The notes under the pieces are model-generated. The model saw only the letters and a program-made list of their open reading frames with translations, had not been told where the DNA came from and did no database searches. Shown piece after piece: positions 10,491 through 22,378 of a stretch of DNA of 64,000 bases. How positions within the stretch are numbered: the first letter of the stretch is position 1; every line of letters starts with the position of its first letter. A program made the position numbers and the translations under genes. This DNA is from Rhynchopus sp. YZ270_cl-10 (taxonomy: Eukaryota > Euglenozoa > Diplonemea > Diplonemida > Diplonemidae): positions 1,324,001-1,388,000 of the forward strand of contig OZ037847.1 in NCBI GenBank assembly GCA_964035575.1. Direction: 5' to 3'.

Positions 10491-12420
10491 ATGATGAACC
10501 AACAGCAGCAGCGTTATGTTGCAGACTCCTCGAGTGGGACGCAGATCGTGAATGCGTACGCGGCGAAGAAGGCGGCGCAGATGGAGCGTGCACGGCAGCT
10601 GCGCCAGGAGCGTGAGCTCAAGAAGCATAGAGAAGGTGGTGAGGCGGCTTCTGCGGGGCCTCTTGGGTCGGCCCGCGCCCCGCCCTCGGTCGGCAGTCAC
10701 CACAACACAGGCTCGCCCGTTGAGCAGCCGTCAGACCCCGCGCCCAGCGCAGTGCACTCCCACCCCGTGTCGGTGCCCATCAGCCGCACCACGCAGCACG
10801 CCCACTCCTCGCCCCTCGTCGAAACGCCGGCGCAGTCGTTCCATGAGGTGCAGAGCCACCAGGCAGACAGCTCCTCCGTTCTTGTGGGCGAGAATGACCT
10901 TTATAAAGCAGTGCAGGTATGTTGAAAGTGGGTCGATGGGGTGGAAATCTTAGTATATTTGGGTATGCTGGTTAACTCTTTTGTTTTTGCAGGCCGGGAT
11001 CATCACGATGGACCAGTGCAGGAAGCTCTGGGAGACCCTCCAAGCAGCAGGTGCCGGGCGGCCAGCAGAGGCACCTACCACAGCGCGGGGGTACGGCAGC
11101 TCGCCCGTCCCGCAGCAGGGGGGTACTGTGTACACGTCGGCGCAGCAGCCCACACCGGTGTCGGCACGCAAGATGTCTGCAAGCACGTCACGCGACCCGC
11201 GCGATAGCAACGAATCGATAGGCGACACAGCAAGGATGAAGGCACAGATTGCCGATGCGCAGAGCAGAGACCACGTATGTTTTTTTTTTTTAATTCGCCG
11301 TTTTTTTTTTTAAACTCTTCCCCCCTCCTGCAGCAGCCGCGAGACGAGAACGGGTGGAACCTCGACACAGACGTGGCCCACGCTGAGCCTGAAACAGACG
11401 CAGACTTCCTCCGCCGCCAGGGACGCAACTTCACCGTCTCCTCCCGCAAGCCTGCACGCGAGCCTGCCCGCCCAGAGTGGAAGGCGATGGAGGAGGAGTC
11501 GTCGGGGGGCTTTGGGGACCCACCACCGGTGCGCAAGCCTGCACGCAAGCCTGCAAGCACGGCGCGCAAGGTGGCGGCGAAGCCTGCACAGAGTGTGAGG
11601 GAGAGCAGTGCCACGCATTCGGAGCCGCTCAACATCGATGACATGCCTGTGGGCGGCGGCGGCGGCGGTGGCGGAATGGGACGTGGCATGGGAGGCAGCG
11701 GTTCCGGAAGACCCAACTTCAACAGCTCCGGGTACAGCCAGTACGACACCCCCGCCATGGACGAGGCCCCCACACGCACAGAGCCCCGCAGACGCACCTC
11801 CGCCCGCGCACAACCACCACCACAGGTGCAGCAGCACGCACACTACGAGGTTGACAGCATCCCTGTGTCCTCCGGCATGGGTGGGGGCGGGATGGGTGGT
11901 GGTGGAGGGATGGACGAACTACTAAGAGAAGCAGAGCAGGCACAGAGCGAACAGCAGCGGCAGTGCCACCAGGTATTTCCTCCCCCCCCTATACTTAACG
12001 AACCGATTTTCAACCAACCCTCTACAGTGCGGACGGAGCTTCCGCGAGAGTGTCCTCAGAAAGCACGCTGCCGGCTGTGGGAAGCAGAAGCCGCGTAAGG
12101 TGTTCAACACTAGCAAGCAGAGGGAGCTGCCTGACCAGAAGAACGTTGAGAAGTCGTATGATCCCCCGAAGGCGAAGAAGGAGAACAACTGGAAGGCGCA
12201 GCACGAGGAGTTAATGGCGGCGATGAAGAACAACAAGATCGCCAATGCTGTGGAACGAGGTGACCTTCCTGCCACCGCACTCAAGAGCGTTCCCGCACCC
12301 GTAGATAGCCGTGTCCCCTGCCCACATTGTACAAGAAAGTTCGCCCCCGACGTTGCTGATAGACATATCCCCAAGTGCAAAAACATTCTCAACAAACCAA
12401 AAAGCGTTCGCCGCTATTAG
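10491..12420 (+). CDS. C2HC zinc-finger (ZC2HC1-like) protein, four exons
   Basis: Exons 10491-10916, 10993-11274, 11334-11972 and 12028-12420, all phase 0, giving 579 residues. Two C2HC fingers sit in the C-terminal part: CHQCGRSFRESVLRKHAAGC from about residue 447, whose first Cys pair is split by intron 3, and CPHCTRKFAPDVADRHIPKC near the end. Both match C-x2-C-x11-H-x3-C, the spacing of the zf-C2HC_2 family. The N-terminal half is low-complexity: basic coiled start, Pro/Ser-rich stretch, repeated RKPARxPA units and a Gly-rich segment, so probably disordered. Members of this family occur in cilia and flagella of protists, but the molecular role is not settled. Two adjacent ATG codons open the frame; I took the first. 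Confidence 0.85.
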
Positions 12421-13715
12421 TTTTTATTTTCAGAAGGTCCAGAGAGGATAGAGAGTGAGATATAGAGAAAAGAGACATTCCCCCCCCTTATTTTCTAACT
12501 TTTTTTTATTGTGGGTTTCTATATGCTTTTTTTTCTCCCGTTCTCCAAGAAAATCTGGTTTTTTTGTTCCGGTCTGTCCACTTCGTTCAGTTAGATACAT
12601 TTTTCCCCCAAGGTTGGCCAAGCACGCGAGACTTTGCTTTACCTTACAATTTTTTCTTTTGTTTATATCCTTTCAACCGAGGGCAACGGATGCCTGCAAC
12701 ACACGCTGCCCTTGTGCACATATGAATAAAGCGCTTCAACCCTGCGGTTCAAATATCCACAAGGTTGCGGCCAAAAAAAAAAGAACCATTTTATGTATAG
12801 AAACGTGTTCACATTCAATTTTTCAGATTTCCCCCCTTTTTTTATTCCTACGAAGCTTGCTTTAAAGGAGAAATAGTATTACCAGGTACGGTCGCCAAAT
12901 CATTCCTCAAACAGGAGGATTTGTGCAATCAACGAAAACAACTTTACCTACCGATCCTATTTTTTTGTGTCCACCTTCCAACTCCCCCTTTTTTATCCAG
13001 GTGGGTGGAGGAAATATGATGGACAACCCCCCCCTTAAGACAGGTTCACCCTCCTCTTATGGTGTTAACGATGACTAAGCTAGGAGACTTAAGTCCATCT
13101 TGCCGATTTCTCTCTCTTTTTTTTATGACAGTAGATACCTGCTTGCGTGGCAACTGCACTGATCCGAGATTATCAATAAAAAGGGGGGGATTTCGGTACC
13201 TTTGGTGTCTTCCCAACTGAAAACACTTTTCAAAGAAAAGTGGGAACCTCAGAGAGGAAGTCGTGTGTAGATTTTTTATTTAGATGGCTAAGATCTTGCC
13301 ATTTTTTTGTCGACCGCATGCAAATACAAATAAAAAAAACATACAAAAAATACAAAAAATACAAAAGAGAATTTTTTAAAAAGAGTTACCCCCCACCTCC
13401 ATTCACCTTGCGGTTTTGAACGATGAAATAGCCTCAGTGCGTTATGGATTTGCCTTTGTTGTTAAGACAAAAAATGCACAATTTTTCAGATGTGAATTAA
13501 AACTTGAAAGATGTGTTCCCTTTGCAGACGTTCTTTATATTTCAAGTGTTCTCTTTGTAGGTGACTCAACAACGAGGCTTGAGTTCATCTCGCAATTTTT
13601 TTTTTTAAATATTTTTGCAATCACAAAGCAAAAAAAAACCCCCCCATCCCCCGCGCGATATGAGGCTGACGTGAGTGACTAAAAAAGGAACAGTGGTATT
13701 GCAGGGGACCACTTT

Positions 13716-13776
13716 CCATTTTTTTGAAAACTTGGTTGTATTAGTGTAGACACCCGAGGATGAACTCCACTATATT
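13716..13776 (-). repeat. Inverted copy of the TGGAGTGCATCC-type unit
   Basis: In complement reads ATAGTGGAGTTCATCCTCGG then GTGTCTACACTAATACAACC and an A-rich end, matching the copies near 1665 and 59993. The opposite orientation shows the family is not tied to the transcribed strand. Confidence 0.6.
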
Positions 13777-13994
13777 TTTTTCTTTCAGTTTTCTTTGGGC
13801 CCTTGTGAAAGGAAGAAGCACTGTTCTGCTTTTTTGCTTTTTTTTTTGTTTTCTTTTCCAACACTGAGATCTGTATCAAGGGGGTTTCCCCCGTTATTTT
13901 TATTACATAAAGTGGGCAGTGGAGACTGCTTGCGTGGCAACCACGCTAACCCAAACAGATTATCAAAAAAAATACCCCGACTGCACTTTTTTAA

Positions 13995-14038
13995 AGGCAC
14001 ACTGTCCACGAGAGGGCTTTGTATTTCAAGTCAACTTT
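13995..14038 (+). repeat. Hairpin-family unit, long-stem type
   Basis: CACACTGTCC, loop ACGAGAG, GGGCTTTGTATTTCAAGTC and ACTTTTA. Same subtype as the copies at 16192, 21885, 25291, 45639, 50993 and 56788. Confidence 0.65.
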
Positions 14039-14274
14039 TATTTTTATCTATTTTGTTCCTTGTACTTTCATGGCATCGTACGTGGGTCTCAGTTGGAGGT
14101 GCCTGCAGAAATCACTATTCTCTTAGTGTCTCCGCCTATGAACGGTGAGGCGTTTGCACTTTCACAATTTTTCTGTCTTTTCTTTTCTTTCAAAAATGCA
14201 AAGCACAAAAAATGCTATCCATCCTCGTCATTGGGCTTTTTTTTTCGCTCTTGGTCCGAGAGTATATTTAAAGA

Positions 14275-14312
14275 TATGTATGCACGTGAAGCATATTAAT
14301 CTTTTCAACTTT
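14275..14312 (+). repeat. Hairpin-family unit, stem TATGC/GCATA
   Basis: TATGC (14279-14283), loop ACGTGAA, GCATA (14291-14295), then TTAATCTTTTCAACTTT. Confidence 0.7.
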
Positions 14313-14702
14313 ATTTTTTCCACACACATTCTGCCGAACTTACTCCCTCCTCCCCCCCCTCACCACAAATAGCTATTTTAGATGACATTCGACCCCCCCT
14401 GTTTATTTCACATTTTTTCTTTTGTTTATGTTCATTGGATGTGATAATGATTCGGCCCAAAAAAAGAAGGGTGCCATTCGCCCATTCGCTTCATAACCCC
14501 TCCAGGAGGGTGTGGGGAGGTGGACTAGGGGAGGGTTTTTTGCTCGTTTTCTTTTTACAATACTATTTTCCCTCAACCTTTGTGGGATCTGAGGAGCGAT
14601 TCCACTCTGGCGGGGAATTTTGCATTGCCCCGTTTTATTAATTTTGTTTAAAGGTGACTGAGCACGAGGATCCAAAAATACAACAAAAAAGATTGATGAA
14701 TA

Positions 14703-15987
14703 AGGGAAAACAAACTTTCGGTCTGCGTGCGCGTCCTGCGTGCCTGGGTTTTTTTTGAGATTTTCAGAAAAAAAGTTTTTTCTGTGGAAAGGCGAATACC
14801 GACCCCCCTGCTACCCCCGTCTCCCCCAAAAAAATTTTCCCATGGAGAGCAATCGGCTCGCGCAATCAAAAGAAGGCAGAGAAAAGGGAAAATAAAAAAA
14901 GAAAAAAATTGGGTACCGTGCGCCTGCGGCGCTACCTGTCCCCTACCCTCCTTTATTTTTAAACATGGTGTACTTATTTATGTACAGTGTTCATTTTCTT
15001 TTGAGTACGACTCCACATCCCTTCACCCTCACGGATAAAGATCGATTAGGACACCATAGGGCACACCTGCAAACCTGCTCCGCAGCGAATAATGAGCTGC
15101 TGAACCGTCTCCACCCTCGCTGTGTGAGGGCACCCCCTCCGAGGACATAACCGTCCTGGGTTTTCGTTTTCGCTCTTCTCTGTGGTCACTGAACCCCCAC
15201 CGCCATCACTACAATACCATAGCTTTCTTCAGTACATTGGTGTTTCCAGTAAAACACTACAATTCCATGCCAAGTTGGATTTTCAGACTGAAAATGACCC
15301 TTGTTGAGTACGGGTTTATACTTTGTGACAATTTGAGTCACTGAATTTTTGTCCATTTTTCCGTATATCCCCCACCATAAGCCGGGATTGGCTCGGAAAT
15401 GCGGTATCCTTACTAAAACCAGAGGAATCTCGTAGTTCCTAGTAAGGGTACTTCAGTGTATTTTTGTACACACATGTGACCCCACCGTGGAGAGCAATCG
15501 GCTCGCGCAATCAAAAGAAAGCAGAAAAAAGGGGAAAAGAAGAAAAGGAAAAAGTTGGGTACCGTGCGCCTGCGGCGCTACCTGTTCCCAGTCAAAAACA
15601 CCATAATTTGATCTGAAGTTGGGTTTTCAGTCCTGAAAATGACCCTTGCTCACGAGTATGGGTTCATATTTTGTAAAAATTTAAGTCACTAAAATTGTGT
15701 CCATGTTTCCGTATATCCCCCACCACAGAACGGGATTGGCTCGGAAATACCACAAAACACTGTTTTCACCCCCTTATACACAACTGTTTGAGGTGCGTTT
15801 TTTTGGTCCCAAAACACGATTTTTCAGATTTTTCCCCCAAAAGTTAGCGCGAAGCCTGTTCTCACTCCATGAAAGAAGGACAATTTGAAAAAAACTTTTT
15901 TTTAAAACAAACTTTTTTTTGCCTGCCTGCCTGGGTTTTTCTGGGGGACGTCCCGACGCGCACGCAGACGAGAAGTTTGTTTTCCCT
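14703..15987. mobile_element. TIR element, 1.3 kb, no transposase
   Basis: Ends at 14703-14735 and 15955-15987 are inverted repeats matching at about 30 of 33 positions, starting AGGGAAAACAAACTT and both containing GTCTGCGTGCGCGTC. Inside, a roughly 100-bp block starting GGAGAGCAATCGGCTCGCGC occurs at 14843-14940 and 15489-15587, and a second block around TTTCCGTATATCCCCCACCA occurs at 15271-15403 and 15610-15750, so the inside is partly duplicated. I see no target duplication, which leaves the exact ends and superfamily open. Confidence 0.6.
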
Positions 15988-16020
15988 AACCAATGTTCAA
16001 AACATTAAGTAATCTAATCA

Positions 16021-16060
16021 GACTAAGCACGAGGCTTCGGTTCATCTTATCAACCTTTAT
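16021..16060 (+). repeat. Hairpin-family unit with shortened loop
   Basis: GACTAAGC, loop ACGAG, GCTTCGG, then TTCATCTTATCAACCTTT. The loop lacks its last two bases. Confidence 0.6.
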
Positions 16061-16191
16061 TCCATTCGACGCTGACAAAATGCCACACTTCAATAACTAT
16101 ACGTAAAAAAGCCCCTCTTTTTTAAAACCTCGAAATGGATGTAGGACTGCATGGTTGGGGTGTCCACCCCGGTGCAACCGGTCATACCAAA

Positions 16192-16236
16192 GGTACACTG
16201 TTCACGAGAGGGCTTTGTATTTCAACTCTACCTTTT
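16192..16236 (+). repeat. Hairpin-family unit, long-stem type
   Basis: GGTACACTGTTC, ACGAGAG, GGCTTTGTATTTCAA. It is preceded at 16130-16190 by a repeat containing GGTGTCCACC(C)CGGTGCAA that also precedes the copies at 49897 and 50993, so the hairpin here is part of a longer repeat of about 110 bp. Confidence 0.65.
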
Positions 16237-16770
16237 TTTTTCCTTTTCTGAGAGATCTGTCTCGAGGCAGCTTTCATGTTTCAACTTATTTTCTGGGTAA
16301 AGAAGATTAGGTCCTGAGGATGGCGTAGCGATGTTACTGGGGGGTAAATCGGTAGAAACACGAGGAATCGGTTATGCAGCCGAAAGGAGGTTTCATTTTT
16401 TACCTTTTTCTCTTTTCACTCTCCCACCGCTTTGGGAGAAGACTAGAAGCACATCACGTTGTGGTATTTTCCAAACCCCCCCCTCTCCCGCAACCCTTCC
16501 CCTTTTGAAGCAGAATGGGCAAGCACAACCAAAAAAACAAAGAAACATTCTCCCTTTTTTTTGCATCTCTTTTTCCCTGCGTGCTTCACGCTTTTTTCAA
16601 AGATTACTCGTAAGGGCCCCCGAACGTTGTCAACACCAGCTGATCTTCATTTATTACTCTTTGTACGTATCCATGAAGGTTCCTCTCTGAGGGTCGGTAA
16701 CCTACGGAGAAAACTGCTGTGTCTCTAGGATGCTTTTGCGTCATTCATCTTTCATTTCCGATGTTGTGCT

Positions 16771-16799
16771 ATTTCTTTCCCAAAAAAAATCATTTCCAG
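16771..16799 (+). promoter_or_regulatory. Putative trans-splice acceptor for the leishmanolysin gene
   Basis: T/C-rich tract, an A run and ATTTCCAG ending at 16799, 14 nt before the ATG at 16814. Confidence 0.55.
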
Positions 16800-16813
16800 G
16801 GGAAAATTGAAAA

Positions 16814-19446
16814 ATGGTGTCGGTGAGAGTTTTGTTATGTTTGCAGGTTTCGGTTTCGTTAGCGACAGTGGACTTTACTGGGTTTGGAGTGCTTGACGCC
16901 ATGCGGCGACCACAGCCACAGCAACGGGCGTCCTCTGCACGAGACGGCGAGGTAGAATTTTCCGACGGAATGCGTATCAAGACCTTTGTGAAGGAGCACT
17001 CTGCCTGCGCACCGAAGGCCTGCTACTGCAAGAATGTGGGCGACGTTGTCAACAATTTCCAGGTACCCCCTTTGGACGTTACATGCACCGAGGCTGATGT
17101 GTTGACCGACGCCAAGCTTGCGTACATCAATGAAATGGTGGCAGACGCTGTTGCCTTCTTGAGCAAGGCACTGCGTGTCAAGCACCCCATCAACAACGCG
17201 CTTGTCACCGACCGTTGTGGCACCATCGCGCAAGGTGTCTTCGCTGGCGCCACGGCGGACCCCGAACACTCCACAACCGGCCTCCCCGACACCGACCTTG
17301 TTGTCTACATCACCGCAGTGCCCGCACCAGGCGCCACCCAAGCGTGGGCAGTATCGTGCCAATGGGAGACAAACTCAGACAAAGCCCTGTCCGGACGTCC
17401 CGTTGTTGGTCTCATGAACATATCACCGCGTCTCTTAGAAGTGTCCATGAAGTCGGCCAAGCCGGTGGAGTATCAGAACTCTGTGAACACTGCGATCCAT
17501 GAGCTGATGCACGTCTTGGGGTTTACCAGTGAGTACTTCAACCAGGAGGGGAACCAGGAGTGGTTTAACACCTCGCATGGGAAGGCGTTGGAGACGGACG
17601 CTAATGGGGATGTGCGTATGGTGACACCGAAGGTGGTGGAGAAGGCGAGGGAGCATTTTGGGTGTCCGACGTTGTCAGGAGTGTTGCTTGAGAACCAGGG
17701 GGATGCGGGCACGAGTGGCTCGCATTGGGAGAAGCGCATCCTCGGGAACGAAGTCATGACGGGTGTGCAGACACCAGAGCTGACGGTGATGTCGCCTATC
17801 ACCCTCGCGTACTTCGAGGACACCGGGCTGTATGAAGTGGACTACAGCATGGCAGGCAACCTCATCTGGGGCAAGGGCCGCGGCTGCGACTTCGTCAACC
17901 TCCCCTGCGACAAGACACAGATCTCCGACCCCCTCCAGGAGTTCTGCTTCCCCCCAAACCTCGACTTCAGTACATTTAAGCAGGGCTGCACGCCCTCGCT
18001 CCTCACATTCGGCGGCTGCAACGTCATCCTCCACAAAACTGACCCCCCAGTGGCGAAGTACCAATACTTCAAAGAGGACGCAACCGCAGGAGGTGCGGTG
18101 ACGTACTCTGACTACTGTCCTTTCCACAGTGCGGAGGTGCAGTGCACCGACCTCGATCTTGACGGGGTGGCCTGCCAGAAGCTCGACCAGACGGCATGCG
18201 ATGCGAGCGTGTACTGCTACTATGACGGAAGGACGTGTCTGTCAAAGTCGCTGGATGTGAAGGGGTCGTTCTATGGGTCCGGCAGTAGGTGTTTCAACGC
18301 GCAGGTTCACGTCCGTTCGCTTACTGTGACGGATGACCGGACGGCGCGGTGCTTCAGGGTGACGTGTGCACCAGATGGGAACAGCTACTATGCGGAGGTG
18401 GGGTATTCTTCGATAGCGTTGACTTCGTCGCAGGCGCCCAGGGTGTACTGCAACAGCACAACAAGCTTGGGCGTGGCAGATGACAACTTTGTGAAGCAGT
18501 ACGACGGAGACGTGCCGTGCCACCAGCCCAGCAGAGTCTGCAGTGATGCAACCCTCCCGCGTGCGTCCTTCACAATGCCGAGCCTCGCAGCAACGGGTCA
18601 GATCGCGGCCACAAGCGCACCCACCGAAGACAGCAGCAGCGACGGCGACAAGATGCTTCTGATCATCATCATCGCTGCTGGATCCGGTGCAGTCGTGCTC
18701 TGCATAATCTGTTACGTCCTGTATGTCCCCAACCCCATCCCCATCCCCAAAACCAACCCCATTTTTCCTACAGCATCTCGCGCTGCTGCGCTTCCAAAGG
18801 AGCCAAAAACAACACCTGGCAGAAGGACCCCCTGGTCCCCCAACGCGCCTCCTCCCCAAACGTGAAGAAGACAAACCCCAAGAATGCCATGACTGCACAG
18901 CAAATGTACAACAACAGCAAACCCAACTCACCGCCGGCGTTCACAAGCCCGCAGAACCAGGGGAAGCACAACCCGCACCAGAAGCGTTTTGACAACAACC
19001 CTGGACCGGCAAACGGCCATGCGTACAACCCACCGGCACAACAGTTCCACCCGCCGCCATCTCCTCCTTCGAAGAACGCGATTGGAGGGGGGCACCAGCA
19101 GTACAGGAAGGTGACTTCACCTACGCCAACCTTTTCAAGCCCGTTGACACCACCGTTGAACCCTTTGGACATGACACAAAACAGCAACGTACCGTCCCTC
19201 CTTGGAACAAGCACTGGAGCGGTGTCCCCCTACGGACGTACCACAAGCCCCAACCCACGTGCCCTGGGACGCACTCCTTCCCCGCAACCCTTCAACAACG
19301 CTCTCAGCTCAAACTTCGGGGCAAACCTCGGAGGTAGCGCAAAAGACCCACTTGGTGGTGGTGGACCAAGAGATCCTCTTGGGGGTGGTGGTGATGGCTT
19401 CGGACAGCCGCTCCTCCCCGGGAACAACACTGCCACTATATGTTAA
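16814..19446 (+). CDS. Leishmanolysin-type (M8, GP63-like) zinc metalloprotease, membrane anchored
   Basis: Exons 16814-18720 and 18774-19446 (53-nt intron), 859 residues. An N-terminal hydrophobic segment (about 1-20) is a likely signal peptide. The zinc motif HELMH is at residues 229-233, the third ligand His at 304 (GSHW) and the Met-turn residue at 315; the 11-residue His-to-Met spacing matches leishmanolysins. A Cys-rich domain follows to about 590. One membrane segment (about 614-636) ends at the exon junction. Exon 2 encodes a Pro/Asn/Ser-rich cytoplasmic tail of about 220 residues with DPLGGGG repeats near the end. M8 proteases cut extracellular or surface proteins; a transmembrane anchor instead of GPI and a long tail are unusual compared with trypanosomatid GP63. 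The catalytic residues look complete. Confidence 0.93.
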
Positions 19447-20487
19447 GGTTGTTCATGTTGTTCATTTTATTCAGCTGTTTTTGTAAGGCGGCGAATAAGC
19501 AGGCTGCGAACCTTAGTATTTTATTACCGTTCCCTTTTTTTTTTCATCCCAATATTTGCTTGCAATGCAGGCAACACTAACCACAAAGGAGTATTTCAGG
19601 ATGTGATTTATTTCAATATTTTGGTAAACAAAGTAAAGGAAAATGCAAGGTGAAGAGGGTATGCAATGCTTCGATCATCTTGGAAAGTTGTTCTTTACAT
19701 TCTACCGATTTTTCAACAAAAAAAAACAAAAGAAAAAAACACTACACATTTTTGTTTCCTTTTTTGTACAAGAACCTTTTTCTCGGGGGGGCAACAAAGC
19801 CCAAAAAAAAATGGGGGGTAAGGCACGGTATGCAACACAGCATCACTTGTAGAGTTATTATTGTGAAATTCGAACTGATTTTTTTTTTTTGTCTTCTGTT
19901 TCTTTCCTTCTGGGGGGGGTTTTTTTTTTATCGAAATTTTTTGCCGCAAACCGTCACCTATTTTTGTTGAAAATATAGTCTCTACTTTCCGTACAAAGGA
20001 AGAGAGAGAAAAGGCGGTCAATATTTAGTACAGACCCTACCCATTGGAGATGGGAATGCTTAGATAATGGGTCGAGACACCAAAAGGGAAGATGAACGAA
20101 ACATCGAATTCAACCTAACGCTGTTCTCTCGGAAAATGCCCCTCTTCTTTGATAACCGCATAAGAAAAAGGGGGGTAAAGTAAAGGGGAGTGCCATTTTA
20201 TTCACGTGGGGGTTCAGTGTGGTGTTGGGAGAACCTTGTCATTGTGGCAGGGTCATTTGATATTACAAAAGGAAAAAAAAGGGTATGCCCTCCCTTCCCG
20301 GTACCATCTATATACGTTCGGCTGTACAGCCAGCAGTTCTTTCCCCCCCCTCCCTTTCCCATCTGGTTACTGTCAGTTTCGGCCACACCCTACCGCTTGA
20401 TTCGTTCATTGCAAAAAAAGTTAGTGGTTTTTTTTTTTTTGTTCATTTTTTCATTTTTTTTTCATATTTTTTTTTGGTGATGTGCAC
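19447..20487. other. Intergenic region, nothing gene-like
   Basis: Homopolymer-rich sequence after the protease gene. No coding frame or clear repeat boundary seen until the transposon at 20488. Confidence 0.5.
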
Positions 20488-21269
20488 CAGGGTTCTCGCA
20501 ATCTTCAACACTTTTGAAAACGTTGAAGATTATAAGGATTTTTTTTTCCACCCCAAAAAACTTTTTTTTTACAAGACCTTCCGAGCAGGGTTGTTTCTAG
20601 GATCTCGTTTTTTTTCTCGGGGGGGTCAATTTTTTTCCCGAAAAAAATGGGTTTTCAGGTGTTTTTGGGTGTATTCCGAGCTTTCTCGACGACGCCTCGA
20701 TCTCATCGAGAAAACCCCATACCCCAAGACTCAGAATATCATGGTGGTATGTAGCTTCTGTGAGGGTATGAAACAGGGAAAGAAACGGTGTCCATGGCAC
20801 CCAAAGGTTCCTGGCGAAGCCACGGTACGCAACATTTCTAAAATTGCGCTTAAAATTGCACTATTTTACAGCCAAACTATGTCATGGGAAGGGTGGGTTG
20901 CAAGCTTGCGCCGCAGGCGCACGGTACGCTACTTTTTTCCTTTTGCCATGCTGCATGTTTCCTTTTCGTTCGGCGTTTGATCAATTGAGTCGCGTTCTGG
21001 CTGTGACGGGGTCACTTTGTCCATGAGGCCAGTTCTGGTCACTCTCAGAGGCTTATGTGGGGTATTGTCATGGGAAGGGTGTGATGTAAGCTTGCGCCGC
21101 AGGCGAGGAGATGGGTATCAGGTGGGAGAGGGTGGGAAGATGGGTGAAAAATTTACCCTAAAAAAATTTTTTTTTGTGAAGATTTTTAAGTTAAAAATCT
21201 TCAACGGTTTTTTCCATATTTTTTTTTTTGAAGATTTTTAGACTAAAAATCTTCAGTGCGAGAACCCTG
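20488..21269. mobile_element. hAT-like non-autonomous TIR element with 8-bp target duplication
   Basis: The 782-bp element begins CAGGGTTCTCGCA and ends with its exact complement (21257-21269). ATGTGCAC flanks both sides (20480-20487 and 21270-21277). This matches hAT rules. Subterminal AATCTTCAA and GAAGATTTTTA motifs occur in both orientations. It contains a roughly 207-bp repeat (20793-20999) also present at 23881-24081. The target appears to be a hairpin-family copy, because the right flank reads ATGTGCACGAG. No transposase frame. Confidence 0.9.
20793..20999 (+). repeat. Dispersed 0.2-kb repeat, copy 1
   Basis: Starts CATGGCACCC, includes GGTACGCAACATTTC, GCTTGCGCCGCAGGCGCAC and CGGCGTTTGA, ends near CGCGTTCTG. 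A diverged copy is at 23881-24081 inside a different transposon, and partial matches to its GC-rich core lie near 14920, 15565, 21088 and 50290. Confidence 0.7.
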
Positions 21270-21277
21270 ATGTGCAC

Positions 21278-22241
21278 GAGCCCCATTCAAATCAAGCTTT
21301 TTTGGGTCCTTGAGAAGACCATAAACTGTCTTGCAACTGCAAAGAAAAAACATAATGTGGTGTATTTGTTTTCCCGAGGACCAAAGCAATGACATTAGTG
21401 TTGCAGTTTACGCCTTATCGGTTGGGATTGACCTTTGCCGTATATCATTTTTTTGAGATAACCAATCACGAGAGATCGGATCATCTTGTAAACTATTTCT
21501 TTCTTCTTCTTGATGAGTATCTTGTACAGGACATCCTTTGTACTTTCTCTTTGGTTTGAAAGTATACTAATTTTCTTTTGCATTTGGTTTACATCACCTT
21601 TTTTGCACTGTTAGTTTTACCTTCGCAGCCGCCTTCGGGGGTCTTTTCACTGTGTAGCCATTGGGTCGTGAAGTAGACGATAGGTCTGCACGTTCCGCCC
21701 CCTTCGTTGCTGTCGTGTTCCGAACATAATTACAAGAGCCTCCCCCATTTTTTTTTAGCTCTTTTACGTCAAATCTTCTCTGGCTTTGACTCCTGTCTGC
21801 CAGGTGTTTGATATTTTTCCTACCCTTTTCCTTCCCCAACATTTTTTGGTCTTCCCATCACCCAGCAGAAAATTTGTGTTTTTTAAGGTACACTGTCACA
21901 AAAGGGCGTTGTATTTTAAGTCAACTTTTTTTTCTTTTTCCACGACGAAGGTTTGTGGATTCTTTTTTCTCTCTTGCAAACGCAGCGAATTTTATTGTTT
22001 GCTATTTTGCATGAGTTTGTGTTTTGATTTGTGATCAAGGTGTCCATTGGCATTTTGGGCGCATCTTGCAAAGCTCTTTAATAACTATTTTATTGGGTGA
22101 TGTAAAGTGCACTTTTACGAGGGAGTCCTGATTCCGAGTTGCACCAATAAAAGATACAACTCGGAATCAGGACCCCCGGGTTATGTGAAGTGCGCTTTTT
22201 GCAGAACCCAATAGGAAATTTTATCTCATGAGGATATAAAC
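21278..22241. other. Repeat-rich spacer with a 17-bp perfect hairpin
   Basis: No gene. A long-type hairpin-family unit lies at 21885-21929. A perfect 17-bp stem is formed by 22125-22141 and 22157-22173 (GTCCTGATTCCGAGTTG and its complement) with a 15-nt loop, much longer than the family hairpins. Confidence 0.6.
21885..21930 (+). repeat. Hairpin-family unit, long-stem type
   Basis: TACACTGTC, loop ACAAAAG, GGCGTTGTA, then TTTTAAGTCAACTTTT. Confidence 0.65.
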
Positions 22242-22253
22242 CATACTTGGACC

Positions 22254-22378
22254 GCCCGAAATATATTTCGGGCATTTCGGGCGAATTAAGGGCGGATTTC
22301 GGGCGATTTTGTGCGCCCGAATTCGCCCGAAAACGCCCGAAGTCGCCCGAAATGCAGATTTCGGGCGAATTCGGGCGC
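22254..22378. repeat. Left GCCCGAA/TTCGGGC cluster
   Basis: About a dozen copies of GCCCGAA or its complement in 125 nt, in both orientations, able to fold into many alternative hairpins. The right-hand cluster is at 24723-24924. Confidence 0.8.

Larger units (their letters stand above)
12421..16770. other. Gene-free repeat region
   Basis: No gene supported. It includes an inverted TGGAGTGCATCC-type unit at 13716-13776, hairpin-family units at 13995, 14275, 16021 and 16192, a 1.3-kb TIR element at 14703-15987, and a CTGTC/GGCAG hairpin near 16258. The open frames present are short, lysine- or phenylalanine-rich and come from A/T runs. Confidence 0.6.
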
